Of a DNA stretch of 64,000 nucleotides, positions 17,560-26,751 are shown in pieces; within the stretch, counting starts at the first letter, position 1; every line of letters begins with the position of its first letter. Source of the stretch: an uncultured Bacteriovoracaceae bacterium (lineage in GTDB: Bacteria > Bdellovibrionota > Bacteriovoracia > Bacteriovoracales > Bacteriovoracaceae); contig CATLOT010000010.1 of the NCBI GenBank assembly GCA_950054155.1, positions 39,201-103,200 on the forward strand. Direction: 5' to 3'. Made by a program: the position numbers and the translations under genes. The notes beneath the pieces are model-generated. The model had not been told where the DNA came from. It made no database searches and saw nothing but the letters and a program-made list of their open reading frames with translations.

Positions 17560-20500
17560 ATGACAGAAACTAATGATAAGCCATTATTGGCTAAGACCCC
17601 GGTTATTCCCGTTGTTAAGGAAACAAGTCTCAAGGTCCGCGAGGATGATTGGACTCTTAAATACTATCCCGAGTTTGAAAATATCATCACTGATTATAAA
17701 GAAGATTTGATTCGTCAACTGGCGCCTTTTTGTCATGACGACTTTTCTTCCTTTAGGGTGCAGCTGATTGTTGGTGGAATTCCACTGCTCTTTGGTCTCT
17801 ATATTAAAGAGAAGACGATTGGAGTGTATTCGCCACGTCTAGGGCGTGAGCTCTTTCTTATTGAGCAGATCCAACAAAATAAGAACGAAGAACCTTGTGC
17901 GACTCTTGTTCATACTGAGGAATATAAGACTTTTAAAGATTATGCTGAAATGGTGGCAGCCTTGCCTCTGCATGAGTTTCCGTCTCAATATGATCTTGTC
18001 ACTAAGAAGTACGATCTTCCTGACCTGATCAATGATCGCTTTTATCAGGAACTCGAAACTGATATTGATGGGAAAATCCAAAAGCTTGTAAAGCATATCG
18101 ATACCTATAAGCCGTCTTTCTTTGAAAAGGTTTCCGATTTTGGTCTCGATTTAACAGCACGATTTGCGCTGATGAGAATTCATCTTCTCAAGTTTCTCGC
18201 TATTTTACCCTCTCTTGATCATGATGATAGTGGTCAAGAGGTCAAAAGAATTCTCCTTGAAACCTTTAGAAGGCTTGTGAGTGATTCGACGAAAGCGAAA
18301 CTCCTTAGAAAAAAAGGTCAGGAAGCCCCTTTACCTGGATATATTATTGCTGCCTTAAAGGTGGGCTCTTTTGTTGGTAATGCCCTCCCAGCAAAGACCC
18401 TTGCTGATATTGTCAGAAACTCTGTTCGTTTTATGGCAAAGAGATTTATAGCAGGGGAAAATATCGAATCTGTTCAGGCGTCTTTTAGCAACCTTTTTCA
18501 ATCCAAAAGAGATGTGACTCTCGACCAGCTAGGTGAATTGGTTGTCTCTGAAAAAGAAGCTGATAATTACTGCAGAGAAGTTCTTAATCTTATCGAAGGG
18601 TTTGGTCTCCACGTTAAAAAAGGGGACAAGAACAAGGCGGGCATTAACAGGGCCCACGTCTCTATTAAGGTGAGTGCACTTTGTAGTGACTTCAAACCGG
18701 AGGCCCCTGAGTATACCTATAATCTCGTTGCTCCCAGGCTTAAGGAAATACTTATTAAGGCCAAAGAGAAAGACGTTTTTATTAATATCGATGCGGAACA
18801 CTATGACTACCGGGACATTGTCTTTGATGTCTATAAACGAGTCCTCCTTGAGACCGAAGAACTCAAAGACTATGCCCAGACTGGTATTGTTCTCCAGGCC
18901 TATCTTCGTGATGCTTACGAACATTTAGTTGATATTAAGAATCTCGCCAGCGAGCGTGGGATTCGCATGCCCATTCGTATTGTTAAAGGTGCGTATTGGG
19001 ATGCTGAAACGGTAGAAGCAGATGCTCATTCATTTGATGCTCCCGAGTTTCTTAACAAGGAAGAAACGGATCTTAATTTTAGGCAACTGATCGTTAAGAT
19101 CTTTGACTTTGATCCTCATGTTCAGCTTTGTCTTGCCAGTCATAATTTTGCCGATCACTGCTTTGCTGAAGTTCTTAGAGAAAAGAAATATGCTCACACA
19201 CCAGAGATTGAGCACCAATGTCTTCATATGACCTATGAGGCCCTCTCAACGGGGCTTGCAAAAATGGGGTGGCCGACAAGAAACTATGTTCCCGTGGGAA
19301 GTCTTCTGGTGGGGATGGCCTACCTTGTAAGACGGATTATGGAAAATAGTAGTCAGGTTGGTGTCCTTACTATTATGCGCTCTCATAAGAAGTCTGGACG
19401 CATGGATAACCCTATGACTGTTCACCTTCGTCAAAAAGAAGAGTGGACTCTGGTTCACGACAAGACAGTGGGGAATATGACGAGCGAGTATTTTAATATC
19501 ACTCCTATTCGCCTCTATGTAAAAAGGCAGTGGGATGTTGTTAATAATGCCTATAAGAAATTTAAGAGTGAGCATCAGGTTAAAATTTTTGAAAATAATT
19601 TCCTTACTCAGGGAGAGGAAGTAGAAATTAAATCAAGTTCAGATCCTTCCATGGTGGTTGGTAAGATTCGAAATGCCTCTGTAGAGGATGTGGAGAAGGC
19701 GGTGCAAACGGTAGAGGCCAGCTACAATAAAGGAACGTGGTCTCGCTGCTTTTGGCTTACGCGCTCAAGTATTCTTCTCAAGGCCGCTGATATTATGCTC
19801 AGCCGCCGTAACGAACTTTCAGCACTCATCAGTTATGAAGCAGGAAAGGCCATTGCTGAAGCTTATGCCGATGTGGATGAGGCGGTCGACTTTCTCAATT
19901 ACTACGCCCGTGAGGAGAGAAAGATCACTGTCCACTCAAGTCAGATGGTCAGTCGCGGGCCAATCGTTGCGATCACACCTTGGAACTTTCCGATTGCGAT
20001 TCCTACTGGCATGGTATCGGGCCCCTTAGTTGCGGGTAATACCGTGATACTAAAATCTGCTGAACAAACGCCTCTTATCGCGCAAGAGATGGTTAATATT
20101 CTTCATGAAGCAGGTGTTCCTAAAGACGCCCTTATTCACCTTTCTGGAGAAGGTGAGACAGTTGGGGCCGCCCTTGTTAATCATGAGAAGGTTGCAGGCT
20201 ACGTCTTCACTGGTTCTAAAACGGTTGGGCAACTCATCGCCCACAGTGCCGGTAAGCGCTTTTATAAGAATGAATTATGGGGCATAGAATTTCCTGTCAA
20301 AGTTATTACTGAACTTGGTGGTAAGAACGCCATTATTGTAACGGCAAATGCGGAGCTAGATGAAACCGTCGCTGGCATTCTCTATTCTTCATTTGCCCAC
20401 GCAGGTCAAAAATGTAGTGCGGCCAGTAGAATTATTGTTGATCAATCAGTTAAAGAGCGCCTCATTGAAAGACTTAAAGAAGCGGTAGCCGATCTTGAGG

Positions 20501-21768
20501 TAAGCGAAGCGTTTAAGTTTAGTTGTAGTGTCAACCCGGTGATCACAAAAGAAGATCAAGAAAGGTTACGCCGCCAGGTTAAAGAGGCCAAAGAAGAGGC
20601 CATGCGAGTTGGGGGCAGAGTCGTGATTGACCGCTCTCAAGAAGAACTACCAGGTTATTGTGTGGGACCTGCTGTTATTGAAGTCCCCGCAAGCTTAGCC
20701 CGTGAGGAAAGTTATGCAAGAACCGAGCTCTTTGGGCCAGTTGTTCATATAATTGGTGTCAGTGGACTTGAAGAGTCTCTTGAGATTTTTAACAGTACTG
20801 ACTATGCCTTAACAGGTGGGATCTTTTCTCAGTCTCAAGACGATATTGATTTTCTAAGTGCTCAAATGGAGTGTGGCAATCTCTACGTCAATCGAACGAT
20901 CACTGGAGCCCGTGTTGGTATCGAGCCCTTTGGTGGCTTTAAGATGAGTGGGACTGGGCCTAAGGCCGGTGGGAAGGTTTACATACCTGCCTTTCACATT
21001 CACCGCCATGATGTTGATGACGTCAATACTCCGGAGGAGAGTGGCTTTCATGACAAAATTATTCTAGCCGGGCGAAGTGGCTTTGGAGCTCAAATGCGAG
21101 TTGAGCGCACGGAAGTGGCACTAGAACTTTTTATTCTTCATTTTCAAACCTTCTTTAAGGGGATCAGAGGCCATGACAAACGCCTCATTTCTAAGTTTAG
21201 AAAATGGATGAAATCAAACGCCCTACGCTACATAACAAAAGATCACGCCAATCAGGAAATTCCTGGGCAGGAGAGTTTTTCTAACTTTGAAATTCAAGGT
21301 GAGCACGCTCTTGCTGTGATGGCCCAAGAAGTTCCTCATATTTCAAGCTTTCTTCAAGTGGTCGCGGCCATCCTCATGGGAACCGGTGTAACAGTTCTTT
21401 GTCGTTCAAAGAAGAGTTATGAATGGTGGCAAGGAATTAGTAATTACTATTATCAAGCGGGTATTAGCCGCGAAAACTTTGTGGTTTATTTTCCAGGGGA
21501 TGAAGCCTTTGAGAAAACCCTCAAGCATCCTCTCGTGAGTTACTGCATTGTCGATGGTGATAAGAAGTGGGTGAGTCGCATTCTAGAGTCCATCTATGAT
21601 GGTGATTTTAATGAAAGGCGAATCAGAAATATTTATTCGCCCTTTGACACTTTTAATCCCACTGATTTTAAGAGACTCTGTGGCAATTATGTCTGGGTAA
21701 GGGCCTTTGCCGTTAATACCATGAGGCACGGAGCTCCACTTGATCTTGACCTTGATGTAGAAGTTTAA
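17560..21768 (+). CDS. putA: Bifunctional proline dehydrogenase / P5C dehydrogenase (PutA), long form
   Basis: Oxidises proline to glutamate in two steps and feeds electrons to the quinone pool. The protein has about 1402 residues. The FAD barrel (about 320-610) shows INIDAEHYDYRD, RIVKGAYWDAE, LASHNFADH and the substrate-binding RRIMEN helix. The aldehyde dehydrogenase domain (about 680-1150) shows ITPWNFPIAIP, TELGGKN (Glu about 918) and HAGQKCSAAS (nucleophile Cys about 952). A C-terminal ALDH-like domain of about 240 residues ends RAFAVNTMRHGAPLDL, resembling the tail of type B PutAs. No ribbon-helix-helix repressor is visible. About 185 residues precede the usual arm and helical domain and match nothing I know. 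The ATG at 17560 is preferred over 17548 because GGAGAGG precedes it. Confidence 0.93.
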   Translation: MTETNDKPLLAKTPVIPVVKETSLKVREDDWTLKYYPEFENIITDYKEDLIRQLAPFCHDDFSSFRVQLIVGGIPLLFGLYIKEKTIGVYSPRLGRELFLIEQIQQNKNEEPCATLVHTEEYKTFKDYAEMVAALPLHEFPSQYDLVTKKYDLPDLINDRFYQELETDIDGKIQKLVKHIDTYKPSFFEKVSDFGLDLTARFALMRIHLLKFLAILPSLDHDDSGQEVKRILLETFRRLVSDSTKAKLLRKKGQEAPLPGYIIAALKVGSFVGNALPAKTLADIVRNSVRFMAKRFIAGENIESVQASFSNLFQSKRDVTLDQLGELVVSEKEADNYCREVLNLIEGFGLHVKKGDKNKAGINRAHVSIKVSALCSDFKPEAPEYTYNLVAPRLKEILIKAKEKDVFINIDAEHYDYRDIVFDVYKRVLLETEELKDYAQTGIVLQAYLRDAYEHLVDIKNLASERGIRMPIRIVKGAYWDAETVEADAHSFDAPEFLNKEETDLNFRQLIVKIFDFDPHVQLCLASHNFADHCFAEVLREKKYAHTPEIEHQCLHMTYEALSTGLAKMGWPTRNYVPVGSLLVGMAYLVRRIMENSSQVGVLTIMRSHKKSGRMDNPMTVHLRQKEEWTLVHDKTVGNMTSEYFNITPIRLYVKRQWDVVNNAYKKFKSEHQVKIFENNFLTQGEEVEIKSSSDPSMVVGKIRNASVEDVEKAVQTVEASYNKGTWSRCFWLTRSSILLKAADIMLSRRNELSALISYEAGKAIAEAYADVDEAVDFLNYYAREERKITVHSSQMVSRGPIVAITPWNFPIAIPTGMVSGPLVAGNTVILKSAEQTPLIAQEMVNILHEAGVPKDALIHLSGEGETVGAALVNHEKVAGYVFTGSKTVGQLIAHSAGKRFYKNELWGIEFPVKVITELGGKNAIIVTANAELDETVAGILYSSFAHAGQKCSAASRIIVDQSVKERLIERLKEAVADLEVSEAFKFSCSVNPVITKEDQERLRRQVKEAKEEAMRVGGRVVIDRSQEELPGYCVGPAVIEVPASLAREESYARTELFGPVVHIIGVSGLEESLEIFNSTDYALTGGIFSQSQDDIDFLSAQMECGNLYVNRTITGARVGIEPFGGFKMSGTGPKAGGKVYIPAFHIHRHDVDDVNTPEESGFHDKIILAGRSGFGAQMRVERTEVALELFILHFQTFFKGIRGHDKRLISKFRKWMKSNALRYITKDHANQEIPGQESFSNFEIQGEHALAVMAQEVPHISSFLQVVAAILMGTGVTVLCRSKKSYEWWQGISNYYYQAGISRENFVVYFPGDEAFEKTLKHPLVSYCIVDGDKKWVSRILESIYDGDFNERRIRNIYSPFDTFNPTDFKRLCGNYVWVRAFAVNTMRHGAPLDLDLDVEV

Positions 21769-21779
21769 AGGATAATTCA

Positions 21780-22592
21780 ATGGCAAAATTAATGACCTTA
21801 GGCGCTGGCAATATGGCCAGTGCCCTTCTCTTTCCTATGAGAAACTCTTTAGAAGGCTTTTACGCTTTTACCCCTTCTGTGACTAAAGCCGCCGAACTGG
21901 CCAAAACAATGGGGGGCAAGTGTATTGAAACTCTTGATCGCTATCCCAAGGACGTTGATTTTCTCTTTCTTGCTTTTAAGCCCCAACAATTTGATCAGGC
22001 GAGTAACGAACTCCTTGAAAAGGCTAAGATCAAAGAGAGCACTGTTATTGTCAGTATGCTTGCTGGGACGCCGCTTGAGGTTCTTAAAGAGAAGTTTAAT
22101 AGTGATAGAGTGGTGAGAATTATGCCCAACACTCCCTGCACGACAGGCAAGGGTGTTATTTTAACTCTCTTCGGTGCCGGAGTTAATGATGAAGAGAAGA
22201 AAGAGCTTCTCTTTCTTCTGAATACCGCTGGTATGACCCATGACTGTGAAAGTGAAGATCAATTTGATGCGATCACGGCCGTAACAGGAAGTGGACCTGC
22301 CTATATCTTCGAGTATGCAAGGCAAATGGCGAGTTACTTAGAATCCGTTGGCGTTAAAGAGACTAAAGATCTTGTCGCTCAACTCTTTCTTGGCACCAGT
22401 AAATTAATGACTGATAGTCCCCTTGATTTTGAAACTCTACGTAATAATGTCACGAGTAAAAAGGGTGTCACCTATGAGGCCCTTGAAAGCTTTAAGGCCG
22501 ATAAGTGGGAGGAGCTCACTCACCGAGGTCTACAAAAAAATCTTAAGAGAAGTCTTGAACTCAGAGAAAATGCCCTTAAACTAAGAAAGTAA
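21780..22592 (+). CDS. proC: Pyrroline-5-carboxylate reductase
   Basis: Reduces P5C to proline with NAD(P)H. The 270-residue length is normal. The Rossmann loop is LGAGNMASALL, IMPNTPCTTGKGV gives the conserved RxMPNTP segment, and the dimerisation domain carries TAVTGSGPAYIFEY and the late NVTSKKGVTYEALESF, the family signature with TSPGGTT replaced by TSKKGVT. It starts 11 bases after putA with AAGGA upstream, so the two are almost certainly cotranscribed. Placing the biosynthetic reductase behind the catabolic enzyme suggests control of P5C levels or a proline-P5C redox cycle. Confidence 0.95.
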   Translation: MAKLMTLGAGNMASALLFPMRNSLEGFYAFTPSVTKAAELAKTMGGKCIETLDRYPKDVDFLFLAFKPQQFDQASNELLEKAKIKESTVIVSMLAGTPLEVLKEKFNSDRVVRIMPNTPCTTGKGVILTLFGAGVNDEEKKELLFLLNTAGMTHDCESEDQFDAITAVTGSGPAYIFEYARQMASYLESVGVKETKDLVAQLFLGTSKLMTDSPLDFETLRNNVTSKKGVTYEALESFKADKWEELTHRGLQKNLKRSLELRENALKLRK

Positions 22593-22609
22593 ATTTCACG
22601 GAGAAGACT

Positions 22610-23095
22610 ATGCTTAATTTTGTTCCTGAGGGTATTAAACAAACGGCCTTCGTGCGCCTCTTTGGTCTCGCTAAGATTCCTCTTATTTGGTTTATTCGCC
22701 CCAGTGTGCTTGAACTTAATGAGCGCGAAACGCGAATTAAAATTCCCTTCGTTCGAAAGAATAAAAACCATTTAGGCAGTATGTACTTTGGTGTCCTCTG
22801 TGCAGCAGCCGATATTGCCGGTGGCCTGGCCGCAATGGAGCATATTAAAAATAGTGGTAAGAAAATTAGCCTCTCCTTTAAGGACTTCAATGCTGAATTT
22901 CATAAGAGAGCGGAGGGAGATACGATCTTTCTTAATACACAGGGACCCGAGATTAAGGCTTTTATTGAGAAGGTGATCGCTAGTGGCGAGAGGGAAAATA
23001 TGACGGTCGATGTAGAGGCCAGGACTCCTGATCAATTCGGCGATGAGCCCGTGGCCACTTTCAAGTTAACACTTTCGTGTAAACTTAAGTCCTAG
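22610..23095 (+). CDS. DUF4442 hotdog-fold protein (PaaI-like thioesterase relative)
   Basis: A 161-residue soluble protein of the DUF4442 / PaaI-like group. The segment HLGSMYFGVLCAAADIAGGL corresponds to the hotdog central helix that holds the active-site region in thioesterases. Preceding strands ETRIKIPFVRKN and following strands fit the fold. GGAGAA precedes the ATG. It lies 17 bases after proC and may be part of the same unit. The substrate, probably an acyl thioester, is unknown. Its stop codon shares CTAG with the opposite gene. Confidence 0.75.
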   Translation: MLNFVPEGIKQTAFVRLFGLAKIPLIWFIRPSVLELNERETRIKIPFVRKNKNHLGSMYFGVLCAAADIAGGLAAMEHIKNSGKKISLSFKDFNAEFHKRAEGDTIFLNTQGPEIKAFIEKVIASGERENMTVDVEARTPDQFGDEPVATFKLTLSCKLKS

Positions 23096-23388
23096 AACTC
23101 GGCTAGTTCGTCACAGACTACATCAACAATATCAAAACCGCCTTGATTACTCTGACCTTGAGTCAGGGTAAAGAGGCCTTCTGAACAATTAAAGCGCGCA
23201 TCAATCGACTTCTTTGAAACTTCCACGCTTTCACCGAAAGTGTCATCTTCGAGGCTTGTGAAAACGGGGGCACCAAACTGCGCCGTCAGACTTCCATAAA
23301 CCGCGACACCTTCTGATGCCTGGGCCTTTCTAAGACCGGATAGAGAGAACAAAGAAATAAGTGCTGTAAGAATAAGTAAGTTTTTCAT
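23092..23388 (-). CDS. Small exported protein of unknown function
   Basis: A 98-residue protein with a signal peptide (about 1-24, ending AQAS). The mature part of about 74 residues alternates polar and hydrophobic residues, suggesting beta strands, and has two cysteines (RFNCSE and DVVCDE) that could pair. No family was recognised. It is transcribed divergently from the LysR gene, and such a neighbour is often a target of the regulator, but this is inference. Confidence 0.6.
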   Translation of the reverse strand: MKNLLILTALISLFSLSGLRKAQASEGVAVYGSLTAQFGAPVFTSLEDDTFGESVEVSKKSIDARFNCSEGLFTLTQGQSNQGGFDIVDVVCDELAEF

Positions 23389-23497
23389 GAGGCTATTTGT
23401 AATCTTTTCTCCTCATTTGTGCACATTATTTATTATCAAGTATAGTCATTAGAAATATTAATGGGGTGCTGAGTCAAGTGCCTAAAAGGATGAAAGT

Positions 23498-24421
23498 TTG
23501 AATCTTTCTCATGTCAATTTAAACCATTTAAGGGTCTTTGAGTGTGTCTGCCGTAATAAAAGTATGACAAGGGCAGCTCTAGAGCTTCACCTTACTCAAA
23601 GTGGGGTGTCTCAAAATATCAAGGCACTCGAGGATATTCTCGGAGGAAAGCTCTTTGACCGTTATAAGGGAAGGCTTCTTCCTACACCCCAAGGCTCAAG
23701 GCTCTTTCATTTAGTGCATGGACAATTACGAGACCTCGAGGCCGAGCTCGCTGCTATTGCAGGAGTTGAGTTAAGTCTTCAGGGACGAATACGCATTGGT
23801 GTTCCCATTGAATATGGCAACCGCTTTGTCTTGCCCTTTGCCGCTCGTTTTATGAAAGAGCATCCCGGCGTTTCTCTTGAATTTACTTATGGTCACGCCG
23901 CTCAAATGAATGAACTGCTTTTGCAAGGGGAGCTTGAGTTTGCCATTGTTGACTCCTATGGCTTTTCTCCAGAGCTTCAGGTCGAAGATTTAGATTATGA
24001 GATCCATACTCTCTGTGCTCACCATAGTTATCTTGAAGGTCATAAAATCCCCTCAATACAAAAGGGGAGTTTTTTTAAAAAGCTTAAGTATGTTGCTTAC
24101 CTTCCCAGTCACCCCGTCCTTTCACGCTGGTTTCGCTTTCATTTAGGAAGGGAAATTAGTGACCTCAATATCGTGGCAACCTTAATGGATGTTCAGGGAG
24201 TGGCCCAACTCATCCTCAATGGTCTTGGTGTGGGGGTACTTCCTCTTCACGTTGTTCAGCGTTTAAGAAATGAAGGGCATGAGCTCATCGTCTTTGAGGG
24301 CTCTGGGCGTGAGTATCGAAACAGTTTAAGTCTGGTGAGTCTTAAAGGCAGAAGTTCTTCTTTTACGGTGACGACTTTTAAAGATGCCCTAAAAGAACAT
24401 CTCTACCAAAGAATGAATTAA
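23498..24421 (+). CDS. LysR-family transcriptional regulator
   Basis: A 307-residue LTTR. The N-terminal winged helix-turn-helix (about 9-67) reads LRVFECVCRNKSMTRAALEL then LTQSGVSQNIKALEDILGG, the classical signature. The effector domain begins at LQGRIRIGVPIEYGNRFVLP (about 94) and contains a typical late strand GLGVGVLPLHVV. The start is TTG at 23498, with AAAGGA seven bases before it and no in-frame ATG upstream of the DNA-binding domain. It stands alone; the divergent small exported protein gene shares its upstream region. The effector is unknown. Confidence 0.9.
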   Translation: MNLSHVNLNHLRVFECVCRNKSMTRAALELHLTQSGVSQNIKALEDILGGKLFDRYKGRLLPTPQGSRLFHLVHGQLRDLEAELAAIAGVELSLQGRIRIGVPIEYGNRFVLPFAARFMKEHPGVSLEFTYGHAAQMNELLLQGELEFAIVDSYGFSPELQVEDLDYEIHTLCAHHSYLEGHKIPSIQKGSFFKKLKYVAYLPSHPVLSRWFRFHLGREISDLNIVATLMDVQGVAQLILNGLGVGVLPLHVVQRLRNEGHELIVFEGSGREYRNSLSLVSLKGRSSSFTVTTFKDALKEHLYQRMN

Positions 24422-25185
24422 GCTGGGTTGTCACTTGGAAAGTACTTGGTCTCAAGGGAGAATTTTTCTTCTATGAGTTTTTGCAGGAGCTGGACTCCAA
24501 ACTGTTCTGTCGCATTATGACCACCGGCAAACATATGAACGCCACTTTCTTTGGCCTCGTGCCAATCATGTTCACTCATCTCACCAGTGAGGTAAGAGTC
24601 TAGCCCTTGAAAACTTGCATCCATCCAACCGCTATTAGCACCTCCAGTGATGATGCCCATTGTTCTTAGGACTTGATCTTCATTAGGAGATGAGAGGTTG
24701 ATGTCGTGATCAAGAATCTCACTTAATTGCGCCTTTACTTCACTCGCTCTTCTCGGTGGAGAAAGCTCGCCTTTTAAGCCTGTCGGTGAGCCCTTGTAGT
24801 CGCCAAAGGGCGCGAGGTTTACAAGTCCCAAATGCTGGGCAATTCCAGCGGCATTTCCATACTCGGGATGAGCATCAAGTGGAAGATGAAAGCCAAAGAG
24901 GTTTATGGAATTTTTAACGAGGGGGAGCACTCTTTTAGCAAAAGGTCCCTTAAGGGGGCGGGCCCCATGAAAGACCCAGAAAAGGCCATGATGAACAACG
25001 AGAGCATCAGCGCCCCAGTGGCAGGCCTTCTCCACACTTTCGCGTGTGGCACTCACTGCAAACGCGACTTTCTCAATACTTTCCTTACCCTCTATTTGCA
25101 GACCATTTGGCCCATAGTCTTTAAAGGTGTCACTCTCTAAAGTCGTGCAGAGAAATTTATCAAGTTCGTCGCGTCTAATGGCCAT
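24418..25185 (-). CDS. Nif3-like dinuclear metal-centre protein (YbgI/YqfO family)
   Basis: A 255-residue member of the Nif3 / GTP cyclohydrolase I type 2 family. Metal ligands are visible in VVHHGLFWVF (two His), FGFHLPLDAH (His and Asp) and the C-terminal GGHNATEQFGVQLL (His and Glu). The family forms toroidal hexamers; its physiological role is not settled. The ATG at 25185 is preferred because AAAGGA lies five bases upstream; an ATG six bases earlier is too close. It follows the TPR gene by 23 bases and shares TTAA with the LysR stop codon. Confidence 0.9.
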   Translation of the reverse strand: MAIRRDELDKFLCTTLESDTFKDYGPNGLQIEGKESIEKVAFAVSATRESVEKACHWGADALVVHHGLFWVFHGARPLKGPFAKRVLPLVKNSINLFGFHLPLDAHPEYGNAAGIAQHLGLVNLAPFGDYKGSPTGLKGELSPPRRASEVKAQLSEILDHDINLSSPNEDQVLRTMGIITGGANSGWMDASFQGLDSYLTGEMSEHDWHEAKESGVHMFAGGHNATEQFGVQLLQKLIEEKFSLETKYFPSDNPA

Positions 25186-25208
25186 GCTCATCCTTTATGA
25201 GCTCTCCT

Positions 25209-26273
25209 TTAAAAAAGAGGAGGGGGCAGTTCGTCCTCTTTAAAGAGCTCGCTTTTATTAAGAGTGTCTTTAATTCTTTGTATAGTAGTGTGCAACTCTT
25301 CGTTAAAAGGGGCAAGGGTTACGGCCATAGAAAATTCTTCAAGGGCCTTTTTAAATTCCCTTTGGTTGAGATAGGCGCGACCGGCGTTGATATAAGGATA
25401 CTCTCGGTTTTGGTAGTGACGGCTATTCTTAGCAAGCTCAAACCATTTGAGGGATTCATTAATTTCCCCTTCCGCCAAGAGATAAGTTCCAAGATCATTA
25501 TAGGGAGCACCGTAACTGGGATCTATTTGGATGGCCTTAAGACAAAATTTCTTTGCCATCTCAAACTTATTTTCAAGAGAGTAGGTCCAGCCAATGAGAT
25601 TATAGGCCTCACTCGTTTCCTTAAAATTAAGAGCACGCATAAAGCTCTCGCGTGCAAGATCGTATTCTTTATCCCCAACCCATTTGTGGCCTTTATGAAT
25701 GAGCTGTTCGTATTTCTTCTCTCGCTGTCCTTCAAGGGAGCGTACGGGAGCGTCCTTATCTTGGTTGAGATCAAAGATAGTCTCTTCGCTAACACGATAA
25801 GCGGGAATACCATCTTCACTTGCGATGGTATCCATAAGGCTCACGCGAGGTAGGTCAACTTTAAGGGGGGTGAGTTCTTCAACCAAATGGTGCAGGCGTT
25901 TTGCGTGCAGAAAGTAGAAGTTGAGACTGAGGGCCATGAGCCGGGCAAAACTTTCGTCATCAAAGAGGCTGGCCTGGGTGAGTGATTGCATGGAACTAAA
26001 GAGAGAGCGCGCATAATCGCGACCTTCTGTGAGAGTCTTAGTGACAATGAGGTCCATGTCGGGAATATCGCTTTGATTAAGCCAGTGCTTCTTGGTGTGA
26101 ATACTCGCCTGGTTAATAAATGTTGAGGCCCAAGCGCGCGTCTTGGGGTGTTGGTTGAGTTCACTTGCTTCAATCAAAGCATAGAAAAGTCTGTTGTAGT
26201 AGCTTTGGCAAGTGTGCAATTCACTTAGGCCTAGGTGGGCCAAACCTTCATTGGTCATATTTTCAAAATCCAT
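25209..26273 (-). CDS. TPR-repeat cytoplasmic protein
   Basis: A 354-residue protein without signal peptide. Residues from about 195 to 345 form at least four tetratricopeptide repeats (for example DLARESFMRALNFKETSEAY, EMAKKFCLKAIQIDPSYGAP and KALEEFSMAVTLAPFNEEL). The N-terminal half is helical and unrecognised. AGGGA lies seven bases before the ATG. It probably acts as a protein-interaction scaffold; the partner is unknown. It precedes the Nif3-like gene by 23 bases in the same direction. Confidence 0.8.
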   Translation of the reverse strand: MDFENMTNEGLAHLGLSELHTCQSYYNRLFYALIEASELNQHPKTRAWASTFINQASIHTKKHWLNQSDIPDMDLIVTKTLTEGRDYARSLFSSMQSLTQASLFDDESFARLMALSLNFYFLHAKRLHHLVEELTPLKVDLPRVSLMDTIASEDGIPAYRVSEETIFDLNQDKDAPVRSLEGQREKKYEQLIHKGHKWVGDKEYDLARESFMRALNFKETSEAYNLIGWTYSLENKFEMAKKFCLKAIQIDPSYGAPYNDLGTYLLAEGEINESLKWFELAKNSRHYQNREYPYINAGRAYLNQREFKKALEEFSMAVTLAPFNEELHTTIQRIKDTLNKSELFKEDELPPPLF

Positions 26274-26348
26274 TTTTTCGTCCCTGAATAAATGTTAAGA
26301 AATTTTAAGCTTTAATGTCAAAGAGCATTCCTTTGATAAATCCTTTTA

Positions 26349-26474
26349 TCAAAAGAAGAGCGCCAATATGGTGACGGTGAGAGTAAGACCTGCATAGGCG
26401 GTGATAAGAATGATAGCGGCCTGATCTTGTGCCTTTGCGATAGCCTTTGTTTTGGGGGATCTCTTGTCTTTCAT
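26349..26474 (-). CDS. 41-residue single-pass membrane protein
   Basis: A short gene with a strong ribosome-binding site: AAAAGGAGAG ends three to five bases before the ATG. The product has a basic N-terminal part (MKDKRSPKTKAIAKAQ), then a hydrophobic helix of about 23 residues (AAIILITAYAGLTLTVTILA) and a stop right after LFF. It fits a small inner-membrane protein with the N-terminus in the cytoplasm. Function is unknown. It stands upstream of, and codirectional with, the TPR gene, 75 bases away. Confidence 0.55.
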   Translation of the reverse strand: MKDKRSPKTKAIAKAQDQAAIILITAYAGLTLTVTILALFF

Positions 26475-26751
26475 GGTCTCTCCTTTTAGAGGTTTACCCT
26501 TGTGACTTTAAGAGCAAAGGGAATGCCATAATGAAAGACGTAATTACAGTAGCTTAGCGTTATCTTTACGGAGCAAAACCTTTTAGTCGGGAGCAGTTTG
26601 GCCGTTTTCTTAGGGCCATGGTGACCAATGAGGAAGTGATCACTTTCTGCACAGGTCATTGTAAATGCTACAGGACCACCCAAAAAGGCACTTTAAAAGC
26701 GCTAATATAAGAAGGTATATGTAAGATTCTTTTAGAAAAAATAGAGGACCT
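26475..26751. other. Intergenic region with two inverted repeats, otherwise no gene seen
   Basis: These 277 bases separate the 41-residue gene from the divergent 26752 gene. I see no convincing coding region. There is a perfect 12-base palindrome AAGTGATCACTT at 26634-26645 and a shorter TGGTGACCA nearby at 26619-26627, either of which might be an operator. AGAGGA precedes the ATG at 26752. Confidence 0.4.

Noticed and set aside
26486..26683. 65-codon minus-strand frame in the intergenic region
   Set aside because: No ribosome site, no recognisable features and it overlaps a palindrome; judged random.
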